Translations under genes and position numbers: made by a program | Notes under the pieces: generated by a model | Seen by the model: the letters and a program-made list of their open reading frames with translations, nothing else | Database searches by the model: none | What the model was told of the DNA's origin: nothing | Shown here: in pieces, positions 35,698-44,362 of the stretch | Numbering within the stretch: the stretch's first letter is position 1 | How the letters are laid out: the number at the start of each line of letters is the position of its first letter | Assembly: GCF_024171485.1 (NCBI RefSeq) | Contig: NZ_JALJZX010000001.1 | Coordinates: forward strand, 558,001 to 622,000 | Direction of reading: 5' to 3' | Length of the DNA stretch: 64,000 nucleotides | Origin: Chryseobacterium sp. HSC-36S06 | GTDB lineage: Bacteria; Bacteroidota; Bacteroidia; Flavobacteriales; Weeksellaceae

Positions 35698-36966
35698 TTA
35701 ATCGATAAGATCAAATTTTGTGTATGCTGCAATTTTTTCCGGAATTTTAATTCCGTTTTCTGTTTGGTTATTTTCCAGAAGTGCTGCCATGATTCTTGGC
35801 AAAGCCATTGCAGAGCCGTTCAAGGTGTGGACTAACTGTGTTTTTCCTTCGCTTTTAAATCTGCATTTCAACCGGTTTGCCTGGAAAGTTTCAAAGTTGG
35901 AAACAGAAGACACCTCAAGCCATTTTTCCTGCGCCGCACTCCAAACCTCGAAATCATAGGTCATCGCCGAAGTGAACCCCATGTCGCCGCCGCAAAGTCT
36001 GAGAATTCTGAAAGGAAGTTCCAGATCCACCAAAATAGATTTTACATGCTCCACCATTTCTTCCAGCGCAGCATAAGAATTTTCGGGCTTTTCCAGACGT
36101 ACGATTTCTACTTTCTCGAACTGATGAAGGCGGTTCAAACCACGTACGTGAGCACCGTAACTTCCAGCTTCACGTCTGTAACACTGCGAAAATGCTGTAT
36201 TTTTTATAGGTAAATCCTTTTCGTCAAGCAAAACATCGCGGTATAAATTGGTTACCGGAACTTCTGCGGTCGGGATGAGATATAAATTATCTTCGTTCAC
36301 GAAATACATCTGTCCTTCTTTATCAGGAAGTTGTCCCGTTCCGTATCCAGAAGCTTCATTCACAACATGTGGCGGATTTACTTCAAGATAACCGGCATCG
36401 GTATTTTTATCAAGAAAATACTGCACCAAAGCTCTCTGAAGTCTCGCACCTTTTCCGAAATACACCGGAAAACCTGCGCCAGCAATTTTTACTCCGAGTT
36501 CAAAATCAATTAAACTGTATTTTTTTGCGAGTTCCCAGTGTGGGATCGCACCTTCTCCCAAGCCTTCAACATCGTGAGACTGGTAAATAATTTCGTTATC
36601 GTCGGCTGATGTTCCAGCCACAACTTTTTCATAGGGTATATTGGGAATCAGGTACAGAATTTCTGCAAGTTTTGCTTCTGTATCTCTCAACTGTTGCTGA
36701 ATGTTTTGGGAATTTTCTTTGTATTCCGCCGTTTTTGATTTGGCAGCTTCGGCTTCATCTCTTTTTCCATCTTTCATTAAAATTCCGATTTCTTTCGAAA
36801 TTTTATTCATTTCGGCCAGATTCTGATCGAGGTCGAACTGAAGTTTTTTTCTTTCATCATCAGTAGAAATAGCTTCATCAACCAGTTCCATCTGTTTGAA
36901 ATTTCTTTTATTTAAACCTGCCGTGACGCGTTCTTTATTTTCGCGCAAAAAATTAACCTGTAACAT
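35698..36966 (-). CDS. serS: Seryl-tRNA synthetase
   Basis: 422 aa, normal length. An N-terminal coiled-coil arm (about residues 30-100, KLQFDLDQNLAEMNKISKEIG) binds tRNA, followed by the class II core with TAEVPVTNLYRD, FRREAGSYG-type motif 2 (CYRREAGSYGAHVRGLNRLHQFEKVE), and motif 3 (NGSAMALPRIMAALLENNQ). It charges tRNA-Ser in the cytosol. Start is an ATG with TAAATTTG at the complement of 36973-36980; another TAAATTTG lies at the complement of 37022-37029 with an inverted repeat in between. Confidence 0.97.
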   Translation of the reverse strand: MLQVNFLRENKERVTAGLNKRNFKQMELVDEAISTDDERKKLQFDLDQNLAEMNKISKEIGILMKDGKRDEAEAAKSKTAEYKENSQNIQQQLRDTEAKLAEILYLIPNIPYEKVVAGTSADDNEIIYQSHDVEGLGEGAIPHWELAKKYSLIDFELGVKIAGAGFPVYFGKGARLQRALVQYFLDKNTDAGYLEVNPPHVVNEASGYGTGQLPDKEGQMYFVNEDNLYLIPTAEVPVTNLYRDVLLDEKDLPIKNTAFSQCYRREAGSYGAHVRGLNRLHQFEKVEIVRLEKPENSYAALEEMVEHVKSILVDLELPFRILRLCGGDMGFTSAMTYDFEVWSAAQEKWLEVSSVSNFETFQANRLKCRFKSEGKTQLVHTLNGSAMALPRIMAALLENNQTENGIKIPEKIAAYTKFDLID

Positions 36967-36987
36967 TTAAATCAAATTTAGATTTTG

Positions 36988-37008
36988 GATTTTAGATGGT
37001 CTAAAATC
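36988..37008. repeat. Perfect 9-bp inverted repeat upstream of serS
   Basis: GATTTTAGA (36988-36996), 3-nt spacer, TCTAAAATC (37000-37008). It lies between two TAAATTTG elements in the 91-nt gap upstream of serS. If the distal promoter is used it would form a leader hairpin; otherwise it could be a protein site. Confidence 0.6.
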
Positions 37009-37057
37009 AAATAGCTCCCCGCAAATTTACGATTTTTAAAGAGGATTTTGTTCGAAA

Positions 37058-37555
37058 TTATTTTTGAATTTTCACAATATTAGGCTCGTCGGCAACCTTG
37101 GTGAACTGCAAAACTTTATTGTACCATACTTTTGAAACCCGAAATATTTCCGGAGTGAAATTGTACTGCACCGTCATTGTATCATTAATGGTGGCAGTGG
37201 TAGAATCTGTAAGACGTTTGGTGAATGAAAGCGCAATCCTGGATTCATACGTTTTGGCGTTTCCGGTGGAATCTATTCCAATTCTTCTTGCTCCTGCGAT
37301 GTACTCAATATAACTCAGCGTATCCTGATCTTTTTTAGTACCAAAATTCACCGGTGCCGAGTCGGTAAGTCCGTATACATCATTCATTCTGATATTGGTA
37401 TAACCTCCTTGGATATTACTGTTAAGCATATCCTGTCCCGCAGAATCAATATAGAGACGGATAATCTGATCAATTTTCTGCACGCCAGCCTCGTCATTTC
37501 TGCAAGATAGCAATGCGAAAATAATTAGAAAGGAAAGGAAGAATACATTTTTCAT
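37058..37555 (-). CDS. Lipoprotein of unknown function
   Basis: 165 aa. The signal peptide with lipobox (MKNVFFLSFLIIFALLSC) is followed by RNDEAGVQKIDQIIRLYIDS. The mature domain is about 140 residues, probably beta-rich, and not recognised. A TATCTTTG (complement of 37561-37568) lies only 5 nt upstream of the ATG, predicting a leaderless transcript. It is downstream of the flippase gene but may be transcribed independently. Confidence 0.65.
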   Translation of the reverse strand: MKNVFFLSFLIIFALLSCRNDEAGVQKIDQIIRLYIDSAGQDMLNSNIQGGYTNIRMNDVYGLTDSAPVNFGTKKDQDTLSYIEYIAGARRIGIDSTGNAKTYESRIALSFTKRLTDSTTATINDTMTVQYNFTPEIFRVSKVWYNKVLQFTKVADEPNIVKIQK

Positions 37556-37560
37556 TAAGG

Positions 37561-37568
37561 CAAAGATA
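37561..37568 (-). promoter_or_regulatory. -7 element TATCTTTG of the 37058-37555 lipoprotein
   Basis: Minus-strand TATCTTTG ends 5 nt before the ATG, so transcription should begin at or near the start codon. Confidence 0.5.
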
Positions 37569-37570
37569 AT

Positions 37571-38818
37571 TTATTTTAGTTTTTTAAGGTAATTATAAAA
37601 GTAAATCATCAGCAGTAATCCGTTTGCGAGCATCGTTATACTTAAACTCAAAGCCATTCCGGTAATTCCATATTTCCCGACAAAAAAGAAGGAAATTAGG
37701 GGCAATAAAATTAATGTAAATACGGAAATAACTGTGTTAACACTCATTTTACCCACTGCGGAAATCAGGTTTCCGTAAAGGTTACGGAGAAGCATATTGA
37801 GGCAGAACCCAGCAAGTAAAATGACAAAAACCCAAGAATTGTCCGCATATTTCGCACTGAAGAAAAATTTAAGAATCTCGGATTTTAACAGTATTCCAAA
37901 TCCCACTATCAGTACCGTAATGGGTACGAAGATTTTATAATAGTTAGAAATATAGTTTCTTAAGAAGTTTTTATTCTGATAATTTTTTGCCAAAACCGGA
38001 AAATCGCTTTGCATAAATGTAAGCGCAAGGAAAGTAATATTAGCCGGAATTAGGACTGCGACTTTGTAATTAGCCACCGCATTTTCGTTCATTAGAAGAC
38101 TCAGCATCAGGACGTCAGCGGAAAATAATGCATCAGACAACAAAGCTGTGCCGGAAGCGTGCAACCCATAATCCCACAATTCTTTTTTATTGAAACTAAA
38201 ATTCTCGGTTAAAGAAGAGAGCTGTTCATTTTTAAACCAAAACAATGCGATAAACGGAGTGATCGCTAATGCGATTAAATAGCCTTGCAGACCGAAAAAA
38301 TAGGTGAGAATAAGTAAAGAAACAACTCCTGCAATATTTACACCATTGTTGACCTTTGCAAACTCGGAATTCTTACCGAAAATTCTGAGTTCAGACTGAA
38401 TGTGGTTGAAAAAATAATGTCCGATAAGCCGAATTGCAAAGAATATAAAGATGTAAAAAACATTCTCATAGCGGTCGATGTAAAAGATACTGATCACTAA
38501 AAAGATGATGCTGAGCAGTACCTGAAATCCAAAACCCTTAAGAAAAAGGTATTTTGCAAGATGCTTCTTTTCTATTACGTTATCACGTAGGGAACCAAAC
38601 CTGAGTAAACTCTGCTGGCTGCCGAATCCGCTGAATGGCGCGAAAACAGCAAATACCGATGCCACAATACTGATGGTTCCGAATTCGCTTTCGGGTAAAA
38701 TCCGTATGATGAAAAGTGAACCCAGGAAAGCGCAAATCTTCGCAATTAGGAGTGACAGGAAAATATGCTGCCCCTTGTTTCTGAAGAAATCCTGTAAAAA
38801 TTCCTTTAGGCCTTTCAC
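37571..38818 (-). CDS. Polysaccharide flippase (Wzx/MATE-like oligosaccharide translocase)
   Basis: 415 aa with about 12 predicted membrane helices. The N-terminal half has KGQHIFLSLLIAKICAFLGSLFIIRILPESEFGTISIVASVFAVFAPFSGFGSQQSLLRFGS, the typical first two helices of polysaccharide-synthesis flippases, and the rest alternates helices with short loops. It would flip lipid-linked glycans across the inner membrane. Its start is 2 nt after the asparagine-synthetase-like gene, so the two are translationally linked. The substrate is unknown. Confidence 0.87.
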   Translation of the reverse strand: MKGLKEFLQDFFRNKGQHIFLSLLIAKICAFLGSLFIIRILPESEFGTISIVASVFAVFAPFSGFGSQQSLLRFGSLRDNVIEKKHLAKYLFLKGFGFQVLLSIIFLVISIFYIDRYENVFYIFIFFAIRLIGHYFFNHIQSELRIFGKNSEFAKVNNGVNIAGVVSLLILTYFFGLQGYLIALAITPFIALFWFKNEQLSSLTENFSFNKKELWDYGLHASGTALLSDALFSADVLMLSLLMNENAVANYKVAVLIPANITFLALTFMQSDFPVLAKNYQNKNFLRNYISNYYKIFVPITVLIVGFGILLKSEILKFFFSAKYADNSWVFVILLAGFCLNMLLRNLYGNLISAVGKMSVNTVISVFTLILLPLISFFFVGKYGITGMALSLSITMLANGLLLMIYFYNYLKKLK

Positions 38819-38820
38819 GA

Positions 38821-40467
38821 TTAAAAATAAAGTTTAAAGATGGCTAAAATGTTCACCGCCTGAGATTTGTCGTGAAATGTTACAGAGCTGAAAAGTTCTT
38901 TCACATCGTTTAAAAGGTCTGGATACTTCTGAACTCGGTATAAGTTTTCTTCGAAATATTTTTGATAATATTTTTGAATTTCCAGGTCATTATCGTAATA
39001 AAACTGATAGGGATACATGCTGGCATGTTGGGGAATTTTAAGGATTTTTTCTGTCAGTATCTTAAAACCTCTTTTGATAAACTGGTCTCCAAAACCAGTT
39101 TTCCACGTGGCATCGGGCTTAAGTAACGTGCGTTCCCAGCGGTATTTTGTAGCTTCTTTACAATGCTTGTTAATCCATTCGATATAAAACCGGTGATTGA
39201 ATTTCCAATCTTCTGGAAGAGAAATGGCGAGTTTCAGAAAATCTTTAGACATAAACGGAGAAGTTTGGTAGCGTTTTTCCTGAAATACATGCGCTCCCAA
39301 AACCGTTCGGTTGAAGGCAACATTCCTAAGAAGAAATAGCTCCTCAGTTTCGTAACCGGTTAAAATTTCATCTAAATTTTTCTGAACTTTTGGGAGGTAT
39401 TTGGGATTGACAACAATCTTAAAACTGCTTGGTTTTTTGCGTTGCGGTCCTGTGTTAAATCCTCCAAGGACACCGTCACCAATCTGCCCGCTGTGGAATA
39501 ATCCAAAATTTTCGTACTGCATTTTTTCGACCGCATGCCGCGCATGAATAGCGCCGGTATAAAAAACCATTCCTTCAGAAATTTCGGTGAGAGCGTCAAT
39601 TTTATTTAGGAATTTTCCGCCATCAAGAGGAATGAACTCATAATGAATCCCATAATCTTCCGCTATCTTCCGGGAAATAGTGTGATCGAAATATCCGGAT
39701 TGTGAAAAACAGAGAGCATTTTCCGGGATTTCATTGTTTTTAATGGCGTACATCATTGCCACTCTGCTGTCTAAACCGCCACTCAACAGCGAAAGATGGT
39801 TTTTACCTAACTCCGTGTCTTTCTGATATTCCATTAATACCGCATCGGTAAAGACTTCATGAATCTTTTCGATGGCCTGCGCTTTAGTTCCCATAAACAA
39901 TGGCGTTTCCGAAAGATTAAAGTACTGTTTTTCTTCAACTTGTAAATCAATGCAGTTAATTTCGAGATAATGACCATCCAAAAGTTTAGAAATTCCTTCA
40001 ATCGGAGTTTTCTTTTCAGGTAAATTGCTGAAACAGAGTAATTGATAAAAAGATTCAAAGTCCGGATTTGAATTTTTGCCGGAATTTTTAAGACTTTGGT
40101 TGAGTCGTACCAGACTCGTATCGATGAAAAATTCATTCTCTAATTTTCCATGGAAAACCCTTTGAGTTGAAGTCACATTAGTAAATACAAAAATTTTTGC
40201 GCGGAGTTTATCGTAAATGAATCCGCGGATTTCTCCTTCGAATTCCTTGATTAAATCCTGCTTTTTCTGAGCAAAAAGTTCGCGGATTAACGTGTCAAAA
40301 TCTTTTAGAGCATATTCGTGAAGGAGTTTTTTTTTGTTCAGTAAAACGCCTTCCAATAAAAAATCAAAATGTTCCGTCTGAAGGTGAAAATCATCATATT
40401 CGCCTGAAATAAAAGATTTTATATCGATATATTGCTCTGAAATCTGAATGGAAAATCCTTTTTTCAT
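38821..40467 (-). CDS. Asparagine-synthetase-like protein without a functional glutaminase site
   Basis: 548 aa. The N-terminal glutamine-amidotransferase-like domain (about residues 1-180) starts MKKGFSIQ instead of Met-Cys-Gly, so the catalytic Cys is missing. The C-terminal ATP-pyrophosphatase domain keeps the PP-loop SGGLDSR (229-235) and continues to about 530. Such proteins often sit in glycan clusters and may form an amide with ammonia or another amine donor; the acceptor is unknown. It lies between a GT4 glycosyltransferase gene and a flippase gene on the same strand (2 nt to the latter). Confidence 0.8.
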   Translation of the reverse strand: MKKGFSIQISEQYIDIKSFISGEYDDFHLQTEHFDFLLEGVLLNKKKLLHEYALKDFDTLIRELFAQKKQDLIKEFEGEIRGFIYDKLRAKIFVFTNVTSTQRVFHGKLENEFFIDTSLVRLNQSLKNSGKNSNPDFESFYQLLCFSNLPEKKTPIEGISKLLDGHYLEINCIDLQVEEKQYFNLSETPLFMGTKAQAIEKIHEVFTDAVLMEYQKDTELGKNHLSLLSGGLDSRVAMMYAIKNNEIPENALCFSQSGYFDHTISRKIAEDYGIHYEFIPLDGGKFLNKIDALTEISEGMVFYTGAIHARHAVEKMQYENFGLFHSGQIGDGVLGGFNTGPQRKKPSSFKIVVNPKYLPKVQKNLDEILTGYETEELFLLRNVAFNRTVLGAHVFQEKRYQTSPFMSKDFLKLAISLPEDWKFNHRFYIEWINKHCKEATKYRWERTLLKPDATWKTGFGDQFIKRGFKILTEKILKIPQHASMYPYQFYYDNDLEIQKYYQKYFEENLYRVQKYPDLLNDVKELFSSVTFHDKSQAVNILAIFKLYF

Positions 40468-40542
40468 TCTGGTAAATAGTGAATTTTTGTTTGAAAAGTT
40501 AATTTACATAAAATTATAATCAGAAAACAGGTTTTTCAGATT

Positions 40543-41664
40543 TTAGTTCAGTACCTGACGATAAATCTTATCAAATTTCTCGGCGATTTTCCCCATGGAA
40601 AAATGATCTTCTACAAATTGGTGTAATTTTTTTGGGTCCTCGAATTCCGATTTTCGGGTTAAGACTTTTCTCATTGCCTCGTAAAGTTCATCTTCTGAAT
40701 TGCTGATTAAAATCCCATTTTTACTGTTGATGATTTCCGGTATTCCGCCAACTTTCGTTGCAATTGCAGGCGTTCCTGTTGAAAGAGATTCCAGTAAAAC
40801 ACAGGGAAAATTTTCGTAATCACTGAAGAGGATAAAACAGTTGCTTGCGCGCATCTTTTCGGAAACCTCATTTAAAGTGAGCATGGGAAAGGTTTTGATA
40901 AAACTTTCAGCACCAAATTTTTTTACCATTTGATCCAGATTTTCCACATCGCCATCACCACCGATATGAAGTTCAAAACCAGAGATTTCTTTGTGTAAAC
41001 GAACCGCTACACCGATAATCTTTTCAGGGTTTTTCAGCGGAATCAGGTTCGAAATATGTAGGAAAGTAAATTTTTCCGGAGCTGATGATTTTAAATAAAA
41101 TAAATTGGTATCGACTACATTTTGGATGACTTCCATTTTGTTTTTGAATCCCAAAGTCTTTAAGTCCTTCAAAAGATATTGGCTCACCGGAAGAAGATAA
41201 GAAGCTTTTTCTGCCGTTTTCTTAGCTGCAAATAGCTGAAATTTAGAAAGTCTGTGATGGTTAATCCTCAGAAAACCAGACCAATGCTCGGTCACTACAA
41301 ATGGAATTTTGTGCCTTATCTTTAAGTAAAGTGCAAATAGCAAATTGTATTGCAAAACATTTGCATGAACCAGGTCAGGTTTGTGAATTTTAGCAAATCC
41401 TTTTCTATAGGCCTTCATTCTACGGATAAAATTAACAGCGGGATTAGCGGTTTGTTGGTAATAAACGATCAGAGTGCGGATTCCGTTTATGATTTTATCA
41501 TCGAAAATAAAGTCCTCTTTCTGGGTCGGATCACCGATAGCATGAAGCACCTCTACATTATGTAACTGCGAGACAGCTTCCGCGTGACGCTGAACAAAAT
41601 TCCCGTTAGTAGGCTCTAATCTGTTCGGAAACCACGATGAAATAAAGAGAATTTTGTACCGCAT
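40543..41664 (-). CDS. Glycosyltransferase family 4
   Basis: 373 aa from the ATG at 41664; an in-frame TTG six codons earlier overlaps the TATTTTTG promoter and is rejected. GT-B fold: N-terminal acceptor domain beginning MRYKILFISSWFPNRLEPTNGNFVQRHAEA, and a C-terminal nucleotide-sugar domain with NLIPLKNPEKIIGV and the family pattern FSDYENFPCVLLESLSTGTPAIATKVGGIPEII. It adds a sugar to a lipid-linked or surface glycan in the cytosol. It is the first gene of the glycan module with the asparagine-synthetase-like protein and the flippase. Confidence 0.9.
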   Translation of the reverse strand: MRYKILFISSWFPNRLEPTNGNFVQRHAEAVSQLHNVEVLHAIGDPTQKEDFIFDDKIINGIRTLIVYYQQTANPAVNFIRRMKAYRKGFAKIHKPDLVHANVLQYNLLFALYLKIRHKIPFVVTEHWSGFLRINHHRLSKFQLFAAKKTAEKASYLLPVSQYLLKDLKTLGFKNKMEVIQNVVDTNLFYLKSSAPEKFTFLHISNLIPLKNPEKIIGVAVRLHKEISGFELHIGGDGDVENLDQMVKKFGAESFIKTFPMLTLNEVSEKMRASNCFILFSDYENFPCVLLESLSTGTPAIATKVGGIPEIINSKNGILISNSEDELYEAMRKVLTRKSEFEDPKKLHQFVEDHFSMGKIAEKFDKIYRQVLN

Positions 41665-41679
41665 ATTTTTATAATCAAA

Positions 41680-41687
41680 CAAAAATA
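41680..41687 (-). promoter_or_regulatory. -7 element TATTTTTG of the glycan module
   Basis: Minus-strand TATTTTTG 15 nt upstream of the GT4 ATG. It may drive the GT4, asparagine-synthetase-like and flippase genes together. Confidence 0.5.
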
Positions 41688-41730
41688 GGGAATTATTTCA
41701 GCCAAAAAAAGCCTGAACAGGATTCAGACC

Positions 41731-42438
41731 TTAATTAGATGTTTCACATGCAGCCCAAACTGTGTCATTTTGCGGAAGAGGCGCTACAACCACCAGATTT
41801 TCTTTGGTTACAGGATGAATAAATTCTAACCTCCGTGCGTGAAGATGAATTCCGCCATCAGCATTGCTTCTTGCGGCACCATATTTTAAATCTCCTTTAA
41901 TCGGAACGCCAATTTTTGATAACTGCGCGCGGATTTGGTGATGCCGGCCAGTTTCAAGATCGATTTCAAGCAGCTGAAAATTATCCAAAGATTTCAGAAT
42001 TTGGTAGTTTAAAATAGCTTCCTTGGCATTTTCGGTAGGTTTTATGAAAACGGTAGATTTGTTTGTTTTCTCGTTTTTGTGAAGATAATGAACCAGCCTT
42101 TGGTTTTGTGGAATCATTTCTTTAGCCACAACCGCCCAGTATATTTTTCGGATTTCACGGTTTTTTACCATTTGAGTCAAACGCGTCAAGGCTTTGGAAG
42201 TTTTCGCATAAATCACGAGGCCAGATGTAGGTCTGTCAATACGGTGAACCAGTCCTAAAAATACATTTCCCGGTTTTTGATCTCTTTTTTTAATGAAATT
42301 TTTAATAATATCAAGCAGTGATGCATCGCCGGTTTTGTCGCCCTGAACGAGCTGACCTGCTTTTTTGTTGATGATGAGAAGATGGTTGTCTTCGAATACG
42401 ATCTGAGAGTCGAAGTTTAATGTTGTGGATTGCTGCAT
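41731..42438 (-). CDS. RluA-family pseudouridine synthase
   Basis: 235 aa from the ATG at 42438; the TTG at 42459 is within the TAATTTTG -7 element. Catalytic motif HRIDRPTSGLVIYAKT with the active Asp, and RHHQIRAQLSKIGVPIKGDLKYG further on. No S4 domain precedes it. It isomerises uridine to pseudouridine in rRNA or tRNA; the exact target is not visible. A promoter element lies at the complement of 42457-42464. Confidence 0.9.
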   Translation of the reverse strand: MQQSTTLNFDSQIVFEDNHLLIINKKAGQLVQGDKTGDASLLDIIKNFIKKRDQKPGNVFLGLVHRIDRPTSGLVIYAKTSKALTRLTQMVKNREIRKIYWAVVAKEMIPQNQRLVHYLHKNEKTNKSTVFIKPTENAKEAILNYQILKSLDNFQLLEIDLETGRHHQIRAQLSKIGVPIKGDLKYGAARSNADGGIHLHARRLEFIHPVTKENLVVVAPLPQNDTVWAACETSN

Positions 42439-42479
42439 GAGTACTGTTTCGAGTTCCAAAATTACAACAAAACTCTGCT

Positions 42480-43001
42480 TTAGGATTGTTGATTTTTATA
42501 TTTCTCCAGAAAAATCCTTTGAGAATCAAATGCGATGTCTTCCGAATCGATTTCGTTTATCTTTAGCCAAACTGTTTCGGATATTTCAGAAATCTCCAGA
42601 TCAGCATCAAATTTTTCATCAATTCTATATTCGTAAAAGAGATCTAAAGTGTTGTAAACGATGTTTTTATACTCATATACATTCGGTAAGCTCGCCAGAT
42701 ATTTGAGTTTAGAAATATCAACCTGAATTTTCATTTCTTCGTAAAGTTCCCGGACGCAGGTGTGTTCTGCACTTTCTTTGGGATCCACAAAACCACCGGC
42801 TAAATCGAGCTTTGCTTTCTTGGGCTCCTGATTTCGTCGGGTCAGAAGGATTTCATTTCCGCAGCGGATCACTACTGCTACAGCGCCAGCTACATTGTGA
42901 AAAAGTACGTAATCGCATTTAGTGCAGTTCCATTTTTTCTCCCCGTCCCACTTTAAGCTTTCATTACCGCACTTAGGGCAGAATCTGAGATTTTCCATCA
43001 A
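42480..43001 (-). CDS. NUDIX hydrolase with N-terminal zinc ribbon
   Basis: 173 aa. A zinc ribbon (about residues 7-31: RFCPKCG ... NCTKCDYV) is followed by a NUDIX domain with a complete Nudix box GGFVDPKESAEHTCVRELYEEMKI (Gly-x5-Glu-x7-Arg-Glu-x2-Glu-Glu). The layout resembles NudC-type and NADH-pyrophosphatase-related hydrolases, but without their other signatures. Substrate is a nucleoside diphosphate derivative of unknown identity. Its start overlaps the xerD stop by 4 nt (ATGA). Confidence 0.85.
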   Translation of the reverse strand: MMENLRFCPKCGNESLKWDGEKKWNCTKCDYVLFHNVAGAVAVVIRCGNEILLTRRNQEPKKAKLDLAGGFVDPKESAEHTCVRELYEEMKIQVDISKLKYLASLPNVYEYKNIVYNTLDLFYEYRIDEKFDADLEISEISETVWLKINEIDSEDIAFDSQRIFLEKYKNQQS

Positions 43002-43903
43002 TCGATATTTCGTGGATGATAATTAAGAATTACATCCCGCAGTTCTTCATTCTTCAAATGGGTATAAATTTCGGTCGTGGTAATACTGGAATGGCCAAGC
43101 ATTTCCTGAATATATCGTAGATCGGCTCCATTCTGTAAAAGATGAGTCGCAAAAGAATGACGAAAAGTATGTGGGGAAATTTTCTTGTTAATCCCGGCTT
43201 TTTCGGTTAGTTCTTTAATAATAATAAAGACAATTACCCTGGACATAGAAGATCCGCGGCTGTTTAGAAACAAAATGTCCTCACATTTTTTATTGATTTT
43301 ATATTTTGACCTGATGTCTCTTATGTACTCTTTAATGAGTTTTGAGGTATAAGCAGCCAACGGTACAAAACGGGATTTATCACCTTTTCCTTCCACTTTC
43401 AGATAAGATTCTTTGAAATTGATGTTCGAGATCTTGAGATCGATAAGTTCGGAAACACGAAGACCGCAACCGTACAGCACTTCAATCATACAGTGGTTTC
43501 TGCGTCCTAAATCTGTTGAAATATTGATGACTTTGATGATTCTGTTAACGTCGTCAAAACTTAGTGTGTCAGGTAGATAAAGTCCCAGTTTGGGTCCTTC
43601 CAGCAGTGTTGCAGGATTGTCTTCGCGGGCTTCGTCTTCCACTAAATATTTGAAGAAAGCTTTGATTGAAGAAATCCACCGCGCTTGGGTGCGTTCGCTG
43701 AATTTTTTCTTTGAAAATTGAAACAGGAATTCCTCAATGTTCTCGTAGGTAATTGTGAGGGGGCCGGTATTGTCCATGTCGAACTCAGCGTAATCCCTTA
43801 ACTTCCGAACGTCCCGTAAATAGGCATCAAGCGTATTGTCGGAGAAGTTCCTTTCGAATCTTAAAAAGTTTTCGAAATCTTTAATTTTTTCATCCCAGGT
43901 CAT
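42998..43903 (-). CDS. xerD: Site-specific tyrosine recombinase XerD
   Basis: 301 aa. An N-terminal SAM-like core-binding domain (FLRFERNFSDNTLDAYLRDVRKL) and a C-terminal catalytic domain with the full active-site set: Arg in LYGCGLRVSELIDLK, Lys in GKGDKSRFVP, His-x-x-Arg in HTFRHSFATHLLQNGADLRYIQEMLGHSSITTTEIYTHL and the Tyr nucleophile. Length, N-terminal pattern and a housekeeping neighbourhood indicate the chromosome-dimer resolvase, not a phage integrase. It acts at dif with FtsK. No dif site was identified here. Confidence 0.9.
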   Translation of the reverse strand: MTWDEKIKDFENFLRFERNFSDNTLDAYLRDVRKLRDYAEFDMDNTGPLTITYENIEEFLFQFSKKKFSERTQARWISSIKAFFKYLVEDEAREDNPATLLEGPKLGLYLPDTLSFDDVNRIIKVINISTDLGRRNHCMIEVLYGCGLRVSELIDLKISNINFKESYLKVEGKGDKSRFVPLAAYTSKLIKEYIRDIRSKYKINKKCEDILFLNSRGSSMSRVIVFIIIKELTEKAGINKKISPHTFRHSFATHLLQNGADLRYIQEMLGHSSITTTEIYTHLKNEELRDVILNYHPRNID

Positions 43904-43914
43904 ATATTTGTGTT

Positions 43915-44340
43915 TTATAAAAGTTCTTCTTTCGGAATTTGCAGAATTTCTATTCCATGATCCCGAAGAAACCCCACCCCGGCATTATCTGAATAATCAT
44001 CCATATATACTATTTTCTTTATGCCTGCCTGTACAGCAAGTTTGCTGCATTCCTTGCATGGCGATAAAGTTAAATAGAGTGTGGCATCTTTTGCCGACTG
44101 TGTAGAACCTGCTAATTTCAGAATTGCATTGGCTTCTGCGTGCAGAACGTACCAATGGGTTTTCCCGGCTCCGTCTTCACAGCAGTTTTCGAATCCGGAA
44201 GGAGTGCCGTTGTAACCGTCGGAAATAATCATGCGGTCCTTTACGATAAGCGCACCCACCTGTTTTCTTTTGCAATAGGAGAGTTTTGCCCATTCCATTG
44301 CCATTTTAAGATAGGCCTTATCAAATTTAGTAGATTCCAA
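43915..44340 (-). CDS. dCMP deaminase (ComEB-type)
   Basis: 141 aa. Zinc-dependent cytidine-deaminase fold with HAEANAI (zinc His and catalytic Glu) and PCKEC (two zinc Cys), plus KRKQVGALIVKDRMIISDGYNGTPSGFENC, typical of deoxycytidylate deaminase. It supplies dUMP for dTMP synthesis. It is 11 nt upstream of xerD on the same strand. Confidence 0.92.
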   Translation of the reverse strand: MESTKFDKAYLKMAMEWAKLSYCKRKQVGALIVKDRMIISDGYNGTPSGFENCCEDGAGKTHWYVLHAEANAILKLAGSTQSAKDATLYLTLSPCKECSKLAVQAGIKKIVYMDDYSDNAGVGFLRDHGIEILQIPKEELL

Positions 44341-44362
44341 TAACGAAATATTTTTTTAATAC

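Noticed and set aside
42998-43903. Tyrosine recombinase as sign of a mobile element
   Set aside because: Length, motifs and housekeeping neighbours (dCMP deaminase, NUDIX) match chromosomal XerD; there are no att-like repeats or phage genes.
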